From UMGS1649 sp964481385 (GTDB lineage Bacteria > Bacillota > Clostridia > TANB77 > CAG-465): a stretch of DNA of 27,415 bases. Location: positions 1 through 27,415 of the forward strand of contig CAYZTN010000011.1 of assembly GCA_964481385.1 (NCBI GenBank). Reading direction: 5' to 3'. Below are positions 21,446-27,368 of this stretch, in pieces. Position 1 is the stretch's first letter. Every line of letters begins with the position of its first letter. The position numbers were made by a program, and so were the translations under genes. The notes beneath the pieces were generated by a model, which saw only the letters and a program-made list of their open reading frames with translations, was not told where the DNA came from and searched no databases.

Positions 21446-22198
21446 CTATTCCCCTTTCAAAAACTCAGCCCAAGAGTCTTCGCTTGTTTGTAAGTTTTTA
21501 AGCTGTTCCTCTTTTACTGCTTTTACAACCCATTTTCGGATACAGAGATAGTGTGACTTTGCTTTATAGCCTTTCATTTCGATGTACTCGTCTAAATATT
21601 TAATTAATTCTTCCCAATTTGCAAAATCTTCTTGTAATGCCTGCAATTCTTCATCTTTCAGCAACACATTTTTATATTCACCGTATTTGTGCTTGCTGGC
21701 TTTTGCAGTGTCATTCTTGCTTTTACTTTTTTGAGATTTTAAAGACGACATATCATCGCTTGAAGAAGCTTCAGCTTCAGAAAGCGTGTCAGTGATACTT
21801 GTTTGTTTTTCCCCCTCACACTCCCCCTTTACATTTACATTATCATTTACATTTACATTATCATTTACATTTACATTTACATTAGGGGTTTCTTTGGGGT
21901 TTTTTAGGGGTTTTTTAGGGGTTTCTTTGGGGTTTTTTAGGGGTTTTTCTTTTCTAGGTCTGCCACCCATTTTCCCAAAATCAGCACCTTTGCAACCATT
22001 TTCAAATTTTGTGTTATTTGCGTCTAATTGTGGTTTTATCAACGTAAATATAGCTTTAGCAACTCCGCTTAATTCAGTTTCTATGTTTTCAAATTGATAG
22101 CTCAAAATTGCATTATATATTTCCACCTGAACTTCTTTATCTAGTTCTTTTATACTTTCATAAAAACTTTTATAGAATATAAAACTAGTTCTTTCCAC
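21446..22198 (-). CDS. DUF6291-like protein, candidate replication initiator (about 250 aa)
   Basis: The N-terminal domain (VERTSFIFYKSFYESIKELD, YNAILSYQF) resembles DUF6291-type phage proteins. The middle is low-complexity: an 11-residue repeat (KPLKNPKETPK) and a run of Asn-Val pairs. The C-terminal domain (YGEYKNVLLKDEELQALQED, YIEMKGYKAKSHYLCIRKWV) is of the type found in phage DnaD/initiator-like proteins. The gene position before the loader-like gene, and the iterons inside the DNA (21885-21948), fit an initiator that binds its own gene. Start: GTG at 22198 with AGGTG upstream fits the family start; the ORF is open to a TTG at 22249. Confidence 0.72.
   Translation of the reverse strand: MERTSFIFYKSFYESIKELDKEVQVEIYNAILSYQFENIETELSGVAKAIFTLIKPQLDANNTKFENGCKGADFGKMGGRPRKEKPLKNPKETPKKPLKNPKETPNVNVNVNDNVNVNDNVNVKGECEGEKQTSITDTLSEAEASSSDDMSSLKSQKSKSKNDTAKASKHKYGEYKNVLLKDEELQALQEDFANWEELIKYLDEYIEMKGYKAKSHYLCIRKWVVKAVKEEQLKNLQTSEDSWAEFLKGE
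21828..21884. repeat. AT-rich TTTACA direct repeats next to iterons
   Basis: About nine near copies of TTTACA, some as TTATCA, in tandem, encoding the Asn-Val run of the initiator-like protein. AT-rich direct repeats beside iterons are what a DNA-unwinding element of a phage origin would look like. They may also just reflect low-complexity coding. Confidence 0.55.
21885..21948. repeat. Six 11-bp GGGGTTT iteron-like repeats
   Basis: On the plus strand GGGG tracts start at 21885, 21896, 21907, 21918, 21929 and 21940: a strict 11-bp period. Units alternate between GGGGTTTCTTT and GGGGTTTTTTA. Eleven base pairs is about one DNA turn, so a protein would see all copies on one face. Six G-tracts may also form G-quadruplexes. 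Being inside a candidate initiator gene, they are a possible replication origin, as in lambda O. Confidence 0.75.
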
Positions 22199-22303
22199 TT
22201 TGCACCTGCTCTCATTTGTAATTTTAAAAACAGGCACAGGAACAATCAAATTTTGCAGTCCTGACTTGCTCCTGCACCTATTTCATAGAGAATTATTATT
22301 ATG

Positions 22304-22320
22304 TGCTAGTTATACTAGCA
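22304..22320. other. Short perfect hairpin between two genes
   Basis: A 7-bp stem (TGCTAGT/ACTAGCA) with a 3-nt loop directly after the stop of the acidic protein gene. It has no good U-tract in the leftward transcript, so it is at best a weak terminator or RNA-processing site. The rest of the gap 22199-22323 has no other clear feature. Confidence 0.4.
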
Positions 22321-22323
22321 AAA

Positions 22324-22605
22324 TTAATGACTTTTTCTTTTTTCAAATATTTTTTCATAAGTTTTTAATTCATATTTTTTTGCTTCTAACATCATTTCTA
22401 ACTCTTCAACTGTTTCTTCATCTTCTTCCAAAAGTTTTTCAAGCATTTCTTGTACTTTTTCAGCTGTATCATTAAGTTCATCAAATAACTTGCTTTTCGC
22501 TTTTATCTCTTCTTCATCCTCTGTTGCCATGTTTAGCAATCTTTTAATACACTTCTTTAAATCTTCTTCATTTTCAATTTCAAATTTATTTACTTTAATT
22601 TTCAT
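22324..22605 (-). CDS. Acidic helical protein (93 aa)
   Basis: Rich in Glu/Asp with long predicted helices (MATEDEEEIKAKSKLFDELN, QEMLEKLLEEDEETVEEL), probably a coiled coil. The start MKIKVNKFEIENEEDLKKCI is beta/helix-like. The ATG at 22605 follows AGGAGAATAAAT. Located between SSB and the initiator-like gene; it may bind one of the replication proteins, but no family is recognised. Confidence 0.78.
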   Translation of the reverse strand: MKIKVNKFEIENEEDLKKCIKRLLNMATEDEEEIKAKSKLFDELNDTAEKVQEMLEKLLEEDEETVEELEMMLEAKKYELKTYEKIFEKRKSH

Positions 22606-22632
22606 ATTTATTCTCCTTTCAAATTATTTACT

Positions 22633-23037
22633 TTAAAAAGGTAATTCTGATACTTCATCAGTAACAGGAGCAAATTCATTACTAGCAGGTGCGTTAGCGA
22701 ATGGATTTGTTTTTTCTTTTTTAGAGTCTGCAAAATATACTTCTTCTGCAATTACTTCTGTTACATAGACTTTTTTTCCATCTTTATCATCGTAATTTCT
22801 TGTTTCTAATCTTCCTATAATTCCAACTTGTTGACCTTTTTTAAAATACTTACTACAAAACTCTGCTGTTTTATCCCAAGCAACAATATTAATAAAATCT
22901 GCTTGTCTTTCCTCACCTTGTCTAGCAAATCTTCTATTTACTGCAAGTGGAAATTGTACTACCATTGTGTTATTTATTTGTGTGTATCTAACATCAGGGT
23001 CTTTTGCAAGTCTGCCCATTAAAACTACTTTATTCAT
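22633..23037 (-). CDS. ssb: Single-stranded DNA-binding protein, bacterial type (134 aa)
   Basis: Classic OB-fold SSB: MNKVVLMGRLAKDPDVRYTQ start, then NRRFARQGEERQADFINIVA, and KGQQVGIIGRLETRNYDD; the C-terminus ends with the acidic partner-binding tail DEVSELPF. The start is ATG at 23037 with AGGAG upstream; a TTG at 23046 is less likely. It tetramerises and covers ssDNA at forks and recombination sites. The ERF annealing protein and HNH nuclease are encoded just upstream. Confidence 0.95.
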   Translation of the reverse strand: MNKVVLMGRLAKDPDVRYTQINNTMVVQFPLAVNRRFARQGEERQADFINIVAWDKTAEFCSKYFKKGQQVGIIGRLETRNYDDKDGKKVYVTEVIAEEVYFADSKKEKTNPFANAPASNEFAPVTDEVSELPF

Positions 23038-23042
23038 AATAA

Positions 23043-23354
23043 TCAACTCCTCCCTATTTTTTCTCTTAATTTAAGTAGTCTAGGTTGCCAATATTTTTTA
23101 TTGTTGTGAACTTTTAAATGGCAATCTAAACACAATAAAATTAAATTATTAAAATCATCTATTTTACTTCTATCTTCTGCTTTGTAAATTATATGATGTA
23201 TGTGTACTCCATTAGCTTGTCCACAAAGCCCACATTTGCCTTTAAAAAGCTTTTTTATTTCTTCTCGGTTAGTTTTACTAATGTCTTTAGTACAACCCGT
23301 ATAATTCGTTTTTAAGCCTTTAGGAAATGCCATTTTTGAATAATCAATGCTCAT
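23043..23354 (-). CDS. HNH endonuclease (103 aa)
   Basis: A small nuclease with the HNH motif: CGLCG, then VHIHHIIYKAEDRS, followed by NNLILLCLDCHLKVHNNK; the four Cys bind zinc and the His residues are the catalytic pair. The ATG at 23354 overlaps the previous stop (ATGA). Its location among recombination genes, not in an intron or intein, suggests a role in recombination or a free-standing homing enzyme. Both are possible. Confidence 0.9.
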   Translation of the reverse strand: MSIDYSKMAFPKGLKTNYTGCTKDISKTNREEIKKLFKGKCGLCGQANGVHIHHIIYKAEDRSKIDDFNNLILLCLDCHLKVHNNKKYWQPRLLKLREKIGRS

Positions 23355-23884
23355 CTGCCCCAACTCGCTTTCATACTTTCTAATTTCTGAGGTGGTAACG
23401 TTTCAATGTTATGCTCTTTACATTCTTCAACAATGTTATCTACAAGCTTAGACATTTCTTTACTATTGTAAACACTTGAACCATACCAAGCTATAACGTT
23501 AGTGTAGCCATCTAATTTAGATTTCATCGTTTCGCATAGCCAACCAAGTCCATTATCTTCCCAAACTTCAATGTATCTTTCTACTGCTTCGTCTTTTATT
23601 GGAACAACTTCATATACTCCAACTTCAATAATTGCTTTTTTGTATACGTCTATCGGCTTCAAATTCAATTTTTCAGCAAGTCTTCCAATAAGAACCCAGC
23701 AGTACGAATTTGCGTCTAAAGAACGTTTTTGATGGTATTTTTTAGCTTCTATGCTAAGCTTGTCTAAGTCTTTAATCTCGTCTAAACTTTCAAGTGCTGA
23801 CCTTTCATTCATAATAAAAGTTACTTTAGGTTTATTCGTTTTAAAATCTATACTTACATCTGATAATTGACCTGTAAATTTCAT
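23351..23884 (-). CDS. NinB-like recombination protein (177 aa)
   Basis: The segment KRSLDANSYCWVLIGRLAEK with YNSKEMSKLVDNIVEECKEH and ETLPPQKLESMKASWGR resembles the NinB/Orf family that helps load recombination proteins on SSB-coated DNA. The N-terminus (FTGQLSDVSIDFKTNKPKVT) is a separate small domain. ATG at 23884. It lies between the ERF protein and SSB, consistent with an annealing/recombination module. The assignment rests on recollected family sequence only. Confidence 0.65.
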   Translation of the reverse strand: MKFTGQLSDVSIDFKTNKPKVTFIMNERSALESLDEIKDLDKLSIEAKKYHQKRSLDANSYCWVLIGRLAEKLNLKPIDVYKKAIIEVGVYEVVPIKDEAVERYIEVWEDNGLGWLCETMKSKLDGYTNVIAWYGSSVYNSKEMSKLVDNIVEECKEHNIETLPPQKLESMKASWGR

Positions 23885-23895
23885 TTAAACATCTC

Positions 23896-24528
23896 CTAAG
23901 CACAAATTTTTTGGTATATCTCCATATAATCTTTTTCTTTAATTTCTGCTAAGCTTTTATAATTCCAATGAGCTAAACCTTTAACCAGCTGTTCCTCAGT
24001 TAAGCCTTTATTTTGTACTGCCTTTTTTAATGCCTCTGTTTTTGTATTATCAATTGCTTTGTCAGCATTATATTGAACAGTATCAGGACTGCCACTTTGG
24101 TCAGGGTCTTCTCCTGTTACTATTTTATATGCTTTCAAAAGTGCGTACTTGTCAGCATACGTCATTGCTTTGCCAGGAGCTTTGTCCTGTGTATCCACTC
24201 CATCTCCGTATGTAATTATTTTGACTGTTTCTTCAGGTTTTTCAGCATTAACAAATGTGTATTCAACTTCTATTCTCATAAATAATTGATTACCCTCTGT
24301 AACTTGTCCGTTGTATTCCTTTCTAGTTTTCAGTATTGAACTATCGACAATTCTTCGATAGTTTGGATAAGAATATATACCATATTTTTTTTCCAATTCT
24401 TTTACTGCTTTCAACACGTCAGCTTCTCCAACAGCTTTGTATTGTGTTTTCCCGACTGCGACTTCTAAGTTTTTTGCAACTGTCCCAATTTCATTTGTTA
24501 TCGCTAATAATTTTTCATAAATATTCAT
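23896..24528 (-). CDS. erf: ERF-family single-strand annealing protein (210 aa)
   Basis: Anneals complementary ssDNA in phage recombination. The ERF core is visible: MNIYEKLLAITNEIGTVAKN start, then VKIITYGDGVDTQDKAPGKA followed by MTYADKYALLKAYKIVTGED (the most conserved block). The ATG at 24528 follows TAGGAGGTAGAGTA; an upstream in-frame start at 24546 lies within the previous gene. It works with the nearby SSB and NinB-like protein. Confidence 0.9.
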   Translation of the reverse strand: MNIYEKLLAITNEIGTVAKNLEVAVGKTQYKAVGEADVLKAVKELEKKYGIYSYPNYRRIVDSSILKTRKEYNGQVTEGNQLFMRIEVEYTFVNAEKPEETVKIITYGDGVDTQDKAPGKAMTYADKYALLKAYKIVTGEDPDQSGSPDTVQYNADKAIDNTKTEALKKAVQNKGLTEEQLVKGLAHWNYKSLAEIKEKDYMEIYQKICA

Positions 24529-24539
24529 TACTCTACCTC

Positions 24540-24752
24540 CTAACACATTCTATTTGCATACATAAATTCATCAGAAGTATACGTTGGTATAAAATTATCT
24601 TCTTCTAAATCTTCAATATACTCTTCTAATTCTTCAATTTTAAATAGCAAATCTTCTATAATATCTTCAACTTCTTCTACTATTAAATCTTCGTCATAAT
24701 GCCAACACGTTATTTTTGAAACTTTATCTAATAGCTTTTTATCTAATTTCAT
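24540..24752 (-). CDS. Acidic small protein (70 aa)
   Basis: Extremely acidic in the centre (EEVEDIIEDLLFKIEELEEY, IEDLEEDN), helical, starting MKLDKKLLDKVSKI. The ATG at 24752 follows GAGGTGTAAAT. It may be a DNA mimic or partner-binding protein; this is only suggested by composition. The leader 24753-24836 has no recognisable promoter. Confidence 0.75.
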   Translation of the reverse strand: MKLDKKLLDKVSKITCWHYDEDLIVEEVEDIIEDLLFKIEELEEYIEDLEEDNFIPTYTSDEFMYANRMC

Positions 24753-24836
24753 ATTTACACCTCTTGATTTTCAAATTAAATTATGTTAAACTTTAGTTAG
24801 TTATCTTTAGTATAAGTTTTTTAGGGAACTAGATGT

Positions 24837-25112
24837 TTACTCGTCTAGTTTTCTTTTTTGCTTTGCGTATTCTGCTGTATATTCATTTAAGATATTTCTC
24901 ATAACTGTATCTTTACTTGCAGGTTCAAAACTTTCATTTTGAATTTCTTGTAAACGTCTAATAATAGTTTGAATTTCTTCAATTTGTAATCGTCTTAATC
25001 TTTTTAGCCTTGTTTCTAAATCTTCAATACAACGTTTTTGATAATCAATTGCTAAAAGCATTGCGACTTGCATTAACATTGAACAAATTAAAAGCACTAC
25101 TAATAACACCAT
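24837..25112 (-). CDS. Membrane protein with coiled coil (91 aa)
   Basis: The N-terminal transmembrane helix (MVLLVVLLICSMLMQVAMLL) is followed by a long charged coiled coil (DLETRLKRLRRLQIEEIQTI). ATG at 25112 after GGAGGTGAAATT. A small membrane-anchored phage protein in the early region: possibly superinfection or host-takeover related, but nothing in the sequence proves this. Confidence 0.8.
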   Translation of the reverse strand: MVLLVVLLICSMLMQVAMLLAIDYQKRCIEDLETRLKRLRRLQIEEIQTIIRRLQEIQNESFEPASKDTVMRNILNEYTAEYAKQKRKLDE

Positions 25113-25126
25113 AATTTCACCTCCAT

Positions 25127-25306
25127 TTATTTTTTAATTTTTAAATATTTTTCTAAAGCTTCTTTGGTAACTTTCCATTCGTTACCAACTTTTCTTGCTG
25201 TAATTACTCTTTCTCTGCACATTCGATTAACAATTGCTCTTGAAATGCCTAAGAACTGGCTTACATCTTCTGCACTGTACAGTGTTATTTCTGCTAAATT
25301 TGTCAT
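25127..25306 (-). CDS. Excisionase-type helix-turn-helix protein (59 aa)
   Basis: MerR/excisionase-family domain: YSAEDVSQFLGISRAIVNRM is the HTH, followed by ARKVGNEWKVTKEALEKYLK, the winged part. Length as in Xis/AlpA-like proteins. Start: ATG at 25306 with GGAGGTGGTAGAT; a GTG at 25315 is part of the ribosome binding region. It could be an excisionase or a small regulator; no integrase is in the window to settle this. Confidence 0.85.
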   Translation of the reverse strand: MTNLAEITLYSAEDVSQFLGISRAIVNRMCRERVITARKVGNEWKVTKEALEKYLKIKK

Positions 25307-25340
25307 ATCTACCACCTCCCTAAAAATTTTTATCCATTGC

Positions 25341-25529
25341 TTACCAATTGATTACTTTCTCTTTAATTTCTAGTTTATTAATTACCTCAGCTATTTTTAT
25401 TAGCATATCAACATTGTGAGAATACATTTCGTGCATTGCTGGAGTCAGCTCATTTTCAATTAATAATATCTTGCTGTTTTGCTCACTAATATTATTAGCT
25501 TCTTTTTCTAATATTTCTTTAATGTTCAT
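25341..25529 (-). CDS. Hypothetical helical protein (62 aa)
   Basis: Starts at the ATG 25529 with AAAGGTGGTGAAATT; an earlier in-frame ATG at 25547 overlaps the ribosome binding site. Helical and acidic, with His/Met in the middle (ELTPAMHEMYSHNVDML). No family is recognised. It is the first minus-strand gene after the plus-strand promoter at 25558-25586, so its own promoter is either further upstream or not recognisable. Confidence 0.72.
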   Translation of the reverse strand: MNIKEILEKEANNISEQNSKILLIENELTPAMHEMYSHNVDMLIKIAEVINKLEIKEKVINW

Positions 25530-25557
25530 AATTTCACCACCTTTCAAAATAATTTAA

Positions 25558-25586
25558 TTGTTTTTTATAAAATTTAATTGTATAAT
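25558..25586 (+). promoter_or_regulatory. Plus-strand promoter, copy 1
   Basis: TTGTTT (25558-25563), 17-bp spacer, TATAAT (25581-25586). Positions 25577-25597 are identical to 26087-26107, and the following GCCTC/GAGGC inverted repeat (25588-25602) covers the ribosome binding site, so it may be an operator or control translation. Confidence 0.75.
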
Positions 25587-25608
25587 CGCCTCGAAAGGAG
25601 GCTACTGT

Positions 25609-25950
25609 ATGTTAAAAAATAGAACTATATTTAGAAAAGGCAATTATTTACTTAAACAAATTTATCCTTATTACTTACGAAACAATCAAGCAGAAATAAC
25701 GTTTGAAACTATCTGTGCTTTGTTTGTAACATCTAATTTTGACATTCATGATATAGATGTGATTTTAAATAGTTTAATGGCTCGTGGCTATTTAATAAAA
25801 AATAATCAAAAATACTATTTAACTAAAGAAGCTATGCTATATTGCGAACAAAGAAGTAATAAATTAAAAACTTATTTAATTAATAATCATCTTTCAATAA
25901 TTGCAATAATAATTTCACTGTTTGCTTTATTTAATGAATACCGCAATTAA
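25609..25950 (+). CDS. Winged-helix-like protein with C-terminal membrane segment (113 aa)
   Basis: One of two genes in the early region read against the operon. The N-terminal part (about 1-85) looks like a winged-helix domain (ALFVTSNFDIHDIDVILNSL, GYLIKNNQKYYLTKEA). The C-terminus is hydrophobic (HLSIIAIIISLFALFNEYRN), probably membrane-inserted. ATG at 25609 after GGAGGCTACTGT; the frame is open to 25558 but that would lie in the promoter. It shares orientation with the repressor-type gene at the window edge, so it may be expressed in the lysogen. Its end overlaps the minus-strand gene at 25927-26058 tail to tail. Confidence 0.8.
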   Translation: MLKNRTIFRKGNYLLKQIYPYYLRNNQAEITFETICALFVTSNFDIHDIDVILNSLMARGYLIKNNQKYYLTKEAMLYCEQRSNKLKTYLINNHLSIIAIIISLFALFNEYRN

Positions 25951-26058
25951 TGTGGCAATTGCGAAACCTAATGCAAAATATTGTATTCTCGTTTGTTTCA
26001 GTACTTCAATTCGCTCTTGAAGTGCTGAAACAATAATTTCATATTCATTTCTTTCCAT
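25927..26058 (-). CDS. Small membrane protein (43 aa)
   Basis: Starts at the ATG 26058 with AAGGAGGGAAT in front: MERNEYEIIVSALQERIEVL then a C-terminal hydrophobic stretch (YFALGFAIATLIAVFIK). A longer frame open to 26223 would cross the opposite promoter and is rejected. The helical N-terminus followed by a membrane anchor is like other tiny phage tail-anchored proteins. Tail-to-tail overlap with the plus-strand gene (25927-25950). Confidence 0.65.
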   Translation of the reverse strand: MERNEYEIIVSALQERIEVLKQTRIQYFALGFAIATLIAVFIK

Positions 26059-26067
26059 ATTCCCTCC

Positions 26068-26096
26068 TTGAATTTTTAAATTTCCCATTGTATAAT
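26068..26096 (+). promoter_or_regulatory. Plus-strand promoter, copy 2
   Basis: TTGAAT (26068-26073), 17-bp spacer, TATAAT (26091-26096). It shares a 21-nt identical block with copy 1 (26087-26107), followed by the same CCTC/GAGG inverted repeat over the ribosome binding site. The -35 box lies beside the ribosome binding site of the divergent minus gene at 26058. Confidence 0.75.
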
Positions 26097-26120
26097 CGCC
26101 TCGAAAGTGAGGTGTTTTTA

Positions 26121-26441
26121 ATGAAAAATGATTATTATGTAAAAATTTGTTTAAAAGGTCACAAAATTGATTTGTTTTCAAATATTCCAGCCCAGCAAGA
26201 ATTTTGCCATTTTTGTGGTTCAAAAGTTATTAGCTTTTGTCCTAATTGTAATTGGGAACTTCCTATACCAAAATTAAATAGAAGATATCCAAATATATCA
26301 AAATATGTTTTGCCCGTTCGCTGTGACAATTGCGGACATTTCTATCCGTGGCACAAGCAACAAAAGAAACAAGCTTTCAAACAAAAACTTTTATACTTGG
26401 CTGACAAGTTTTTATCAATTTTTAAGATTTCCAAATCTTAA
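26121..26441 (+). CDS. Zinc-ribbon protein, DUF2321-like (106 aa)
   Basis: A plus-strand gene with MKNDYYVKICLKGHKIDLFS at its start, then three Cys pairs (FCHFCGSK, SFCPNCNW, VRCDNCGHF), so two zinc ribbons, and a basic C-terminus (HKQQKKQAFKQK). The arrangement resembles DUF2321-type proteins. ATG at 26121 preceded by GAGGTGTTTTTA. It has the same promoter type as the other plus-strand gene, so the two probably respond to one regulator. Its end overlaps the minus zinc-ribbon gene at 26415. Confidence 0.75.
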   Translation: MKNDYYVKICLKGHKIDLFSNIPAQQEFCHFCGSKVISFCPNCNWELPIPKLNRRYPNISKYVLPVRCDNCGHFYPWHKQQKKQAFKQKLLYLADKFLSIFKISKS

Positions 26442-26639
26442 CTTCAATATAAATATGGCATAACTAAATATTCCAAATCTGTGTGTAGATTTTGCATATT
26501 TACCTATATATTCAATTCTGAACCAGTCTTTTATGTTGTGCCATACTTTACCTTTACCAAATGACTGTCTTCCACAGTGAGGACAACATTTTTGATATGG
26601 GTATTTTTTTCCAAAACATCTTTTACATATATAAATCAT
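26415..26639 (-). CDS. Zinc-ribbon protein (74 aa)
   Basis: Begins with two Cys pairs (ICKRCFG and CCPHCGRQS), a zinc ribbon, followed by a basic/aromatic segment (WHNIKDWFRIEYIGKYAKST) and a hydrophobic end. ATG at 26639 with GGAGGGAAT. Possibly nucleic-acid or membrane associated. It lies between the HTH gene and the plus-strand zinc gene, and the two zinc genes overlap at their ends. Confidence 0.78.
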   Translation of the reverse strand: MIYICKRCFGKKYPYQKCCPHCGRQSFGKGKVWHNIKDWFRIEYIGKYAKSTHRFGIFSYAIFILKLRFGNLKN

Positions 26640-26647
26640 ATTCCCTC

Positions 26648-26887
26648 CTAAAATCTAATCGCATTTTGCAATTCTTCATAAGTCATACCAACAGCTAAAG
26701 TTTTTAAAAGTGGCTCATTTAACCCCTCAGAAAGCATTATTAAATCTTGTTTAGTTACTTTGGTTCTATTACTATTTGTTTCTATCAAATATTGCCAGTC
26801 CCTCGTTCTCATACAGATTTCTGCAAATTCAGTTTGACTCATTTTATGCTGTTCTCTTATTGTTTTTATAAGCTCCCCAAGTGTCAT
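26648..26887 (-). CDS. XRE-family HTH regulator (79 aa)
   Basis: Helix-turn-helix typical of XRE/Cro/CI proteins: MTLGELIKTIREQHKMSQTE followed by FAEICMRTRDWQYLIE. The recognition helix is somewhat unusual (Thr-Arg-Asp-Trp). The start is ATG at 26887 with AAAGGGGTGAAA; the frame is open to 26926. Second regulator of the switch region, downstream of the Cro-like gene; perhaps tunes early transcription. Confidence 0.85.
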   Translation of the reverse strand: MTLGELIKTIREQHKMSQTEFAEICMRTRDWQYLIETNSNRTKVTKQDLIMLSEGLNEPLLKTLAVGMTYEELQNAIRF

Positions 26888-26910
26888 ATTTTCACCCCTT
26901 TTTTGATTTG

Positions 26911-26945
26911 CGTATTTTAGTCGCATTTTTTGTGTCTAAAATACG
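26911..26945. promoter_or_regulatory. Perfect 10-bp inverted repeat upstream of the HTH gene
   Basis: CGTATTTTAG (26911-26920) and CTAAAATACG (26936-26945), separated by 15 bp. It may be an operator for the HTH protein or an mRNA hairpin in the leader. A second inverted repeat (GTACTTG/CAAGTAC, 26962-26968 and 26980-26986) lies next to it. Confidence 0.6.
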
Positions 26946-27002
26946 ATTTACTTTTTTATGTGTACTTGATATTATTCAGCAAGTACTTTAACACATTGGT
27001 AA

Positions 27003-27221
27003 TTATTCGCTCAAAAAAATATATAAAACTTCTTTATCAGATAATTTTAACTTTTTTCTTAATCGATAAAGCTCTGACTGTGAAAAATCTTTTATACCGT
27101 TTTCTTTAAAACGATAAGTAACTAATGTGACATCAAGTGCATTTGCAACATCAGTTTGACTAAAACCAAGTTCAACACGTTTAGCTTTTAACATGTTAGA
27201 TTTTGTTAATGTTTTTTCCAT
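27003..27221 (-). CDS. Cro-like HTH regulator (72 aa)
   Basis: Short XRE-type protein: LKAKRVELGFSQTDVANALD is the start of the HTH, followed by VTLVTYRFKENGIKDFSQSE. First gene of the leftward operon, divergent from the gene at the right edge, as Cro is from CI. ATG at 27221 after AAAGGAGGAGAAAA. Its promoter has an operator-like sequence in the spacer and another between -10 and the ribosome binding site, so it is likely repressed by the divergent gene product. Confidence 0.87.
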   Translation of the reverse strand: MEKTLTKSNMLKAKRVELGFSQTDVANALDVTLVTYRFKENGIKDFSQSELYRLRKKLKLSDKEVLYIFLSE

Positions 27222-27233
27222 TTTTCTCCTCCT

Positions 27234-27249
27234 TTACCTTTTGGTTAAT
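27234..27249. promoter_or_regulatory. Operator-like repeat 1 (TTACCTTTTGGTTAAT)
   Basis: A 16-bp sequence identical to 27268-27283, partly symmetrical (TTACC/GGTTAA). It lies between the Cro-like start codon and the -10 box, as a repressor roadblock would. Confidence 0.75.
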
Positions 27250-27259
27250 TTGTATCTTT

Positions 27260-27288
27260 ATAATATATTACCTTTTGGTTAATGTCAA
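27260..27288 (-). promoter_or_regulatory. Leftward early promoter of the Cro-like gene
   Basis: Minus strand TTGACA (27283-27288), 17-bp spacer, TATTAT (27260-27265). The second operator-like repeat fills the spacer. Confidence 0.8.
27268..27283. promoter_or_regulatory. Operator-like repeat 2
   Basis: Second copy of the 16-bp repeat, 34 bp from the first, overlapping the promoter spacer and the edge of -35. Binding there would block RNA polymerase. A half-site (TTTTGGTAA, about 27303-27311) is seen further right. Confidence 0.75.
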
Positions 27289-27368
27289 TATTTTTATTAT
27301 AATTTTGGTAAAAAAATAAATTATTTTACATAAATATTTTATAATAATGGTAATAGGTGGTGAACTTG

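Noticed and set aside
21786..22097. Plus-strand ORF over the initiator-like gene
   Set aside because: It is a shadow of the low-complexity repeats (Phe-Thr and Leu-Gly-Phe-Phe repeats), has no ribosome binding site, and opposes the well-supported minus gene.
26059..26223. N-terminal extension of the small membrane gene to 26223
   Set aside because: It would cross the plus-strand promoter and the start of the opposite gene, while a strong ribosome binding site sits directly before the ATG at 26058.
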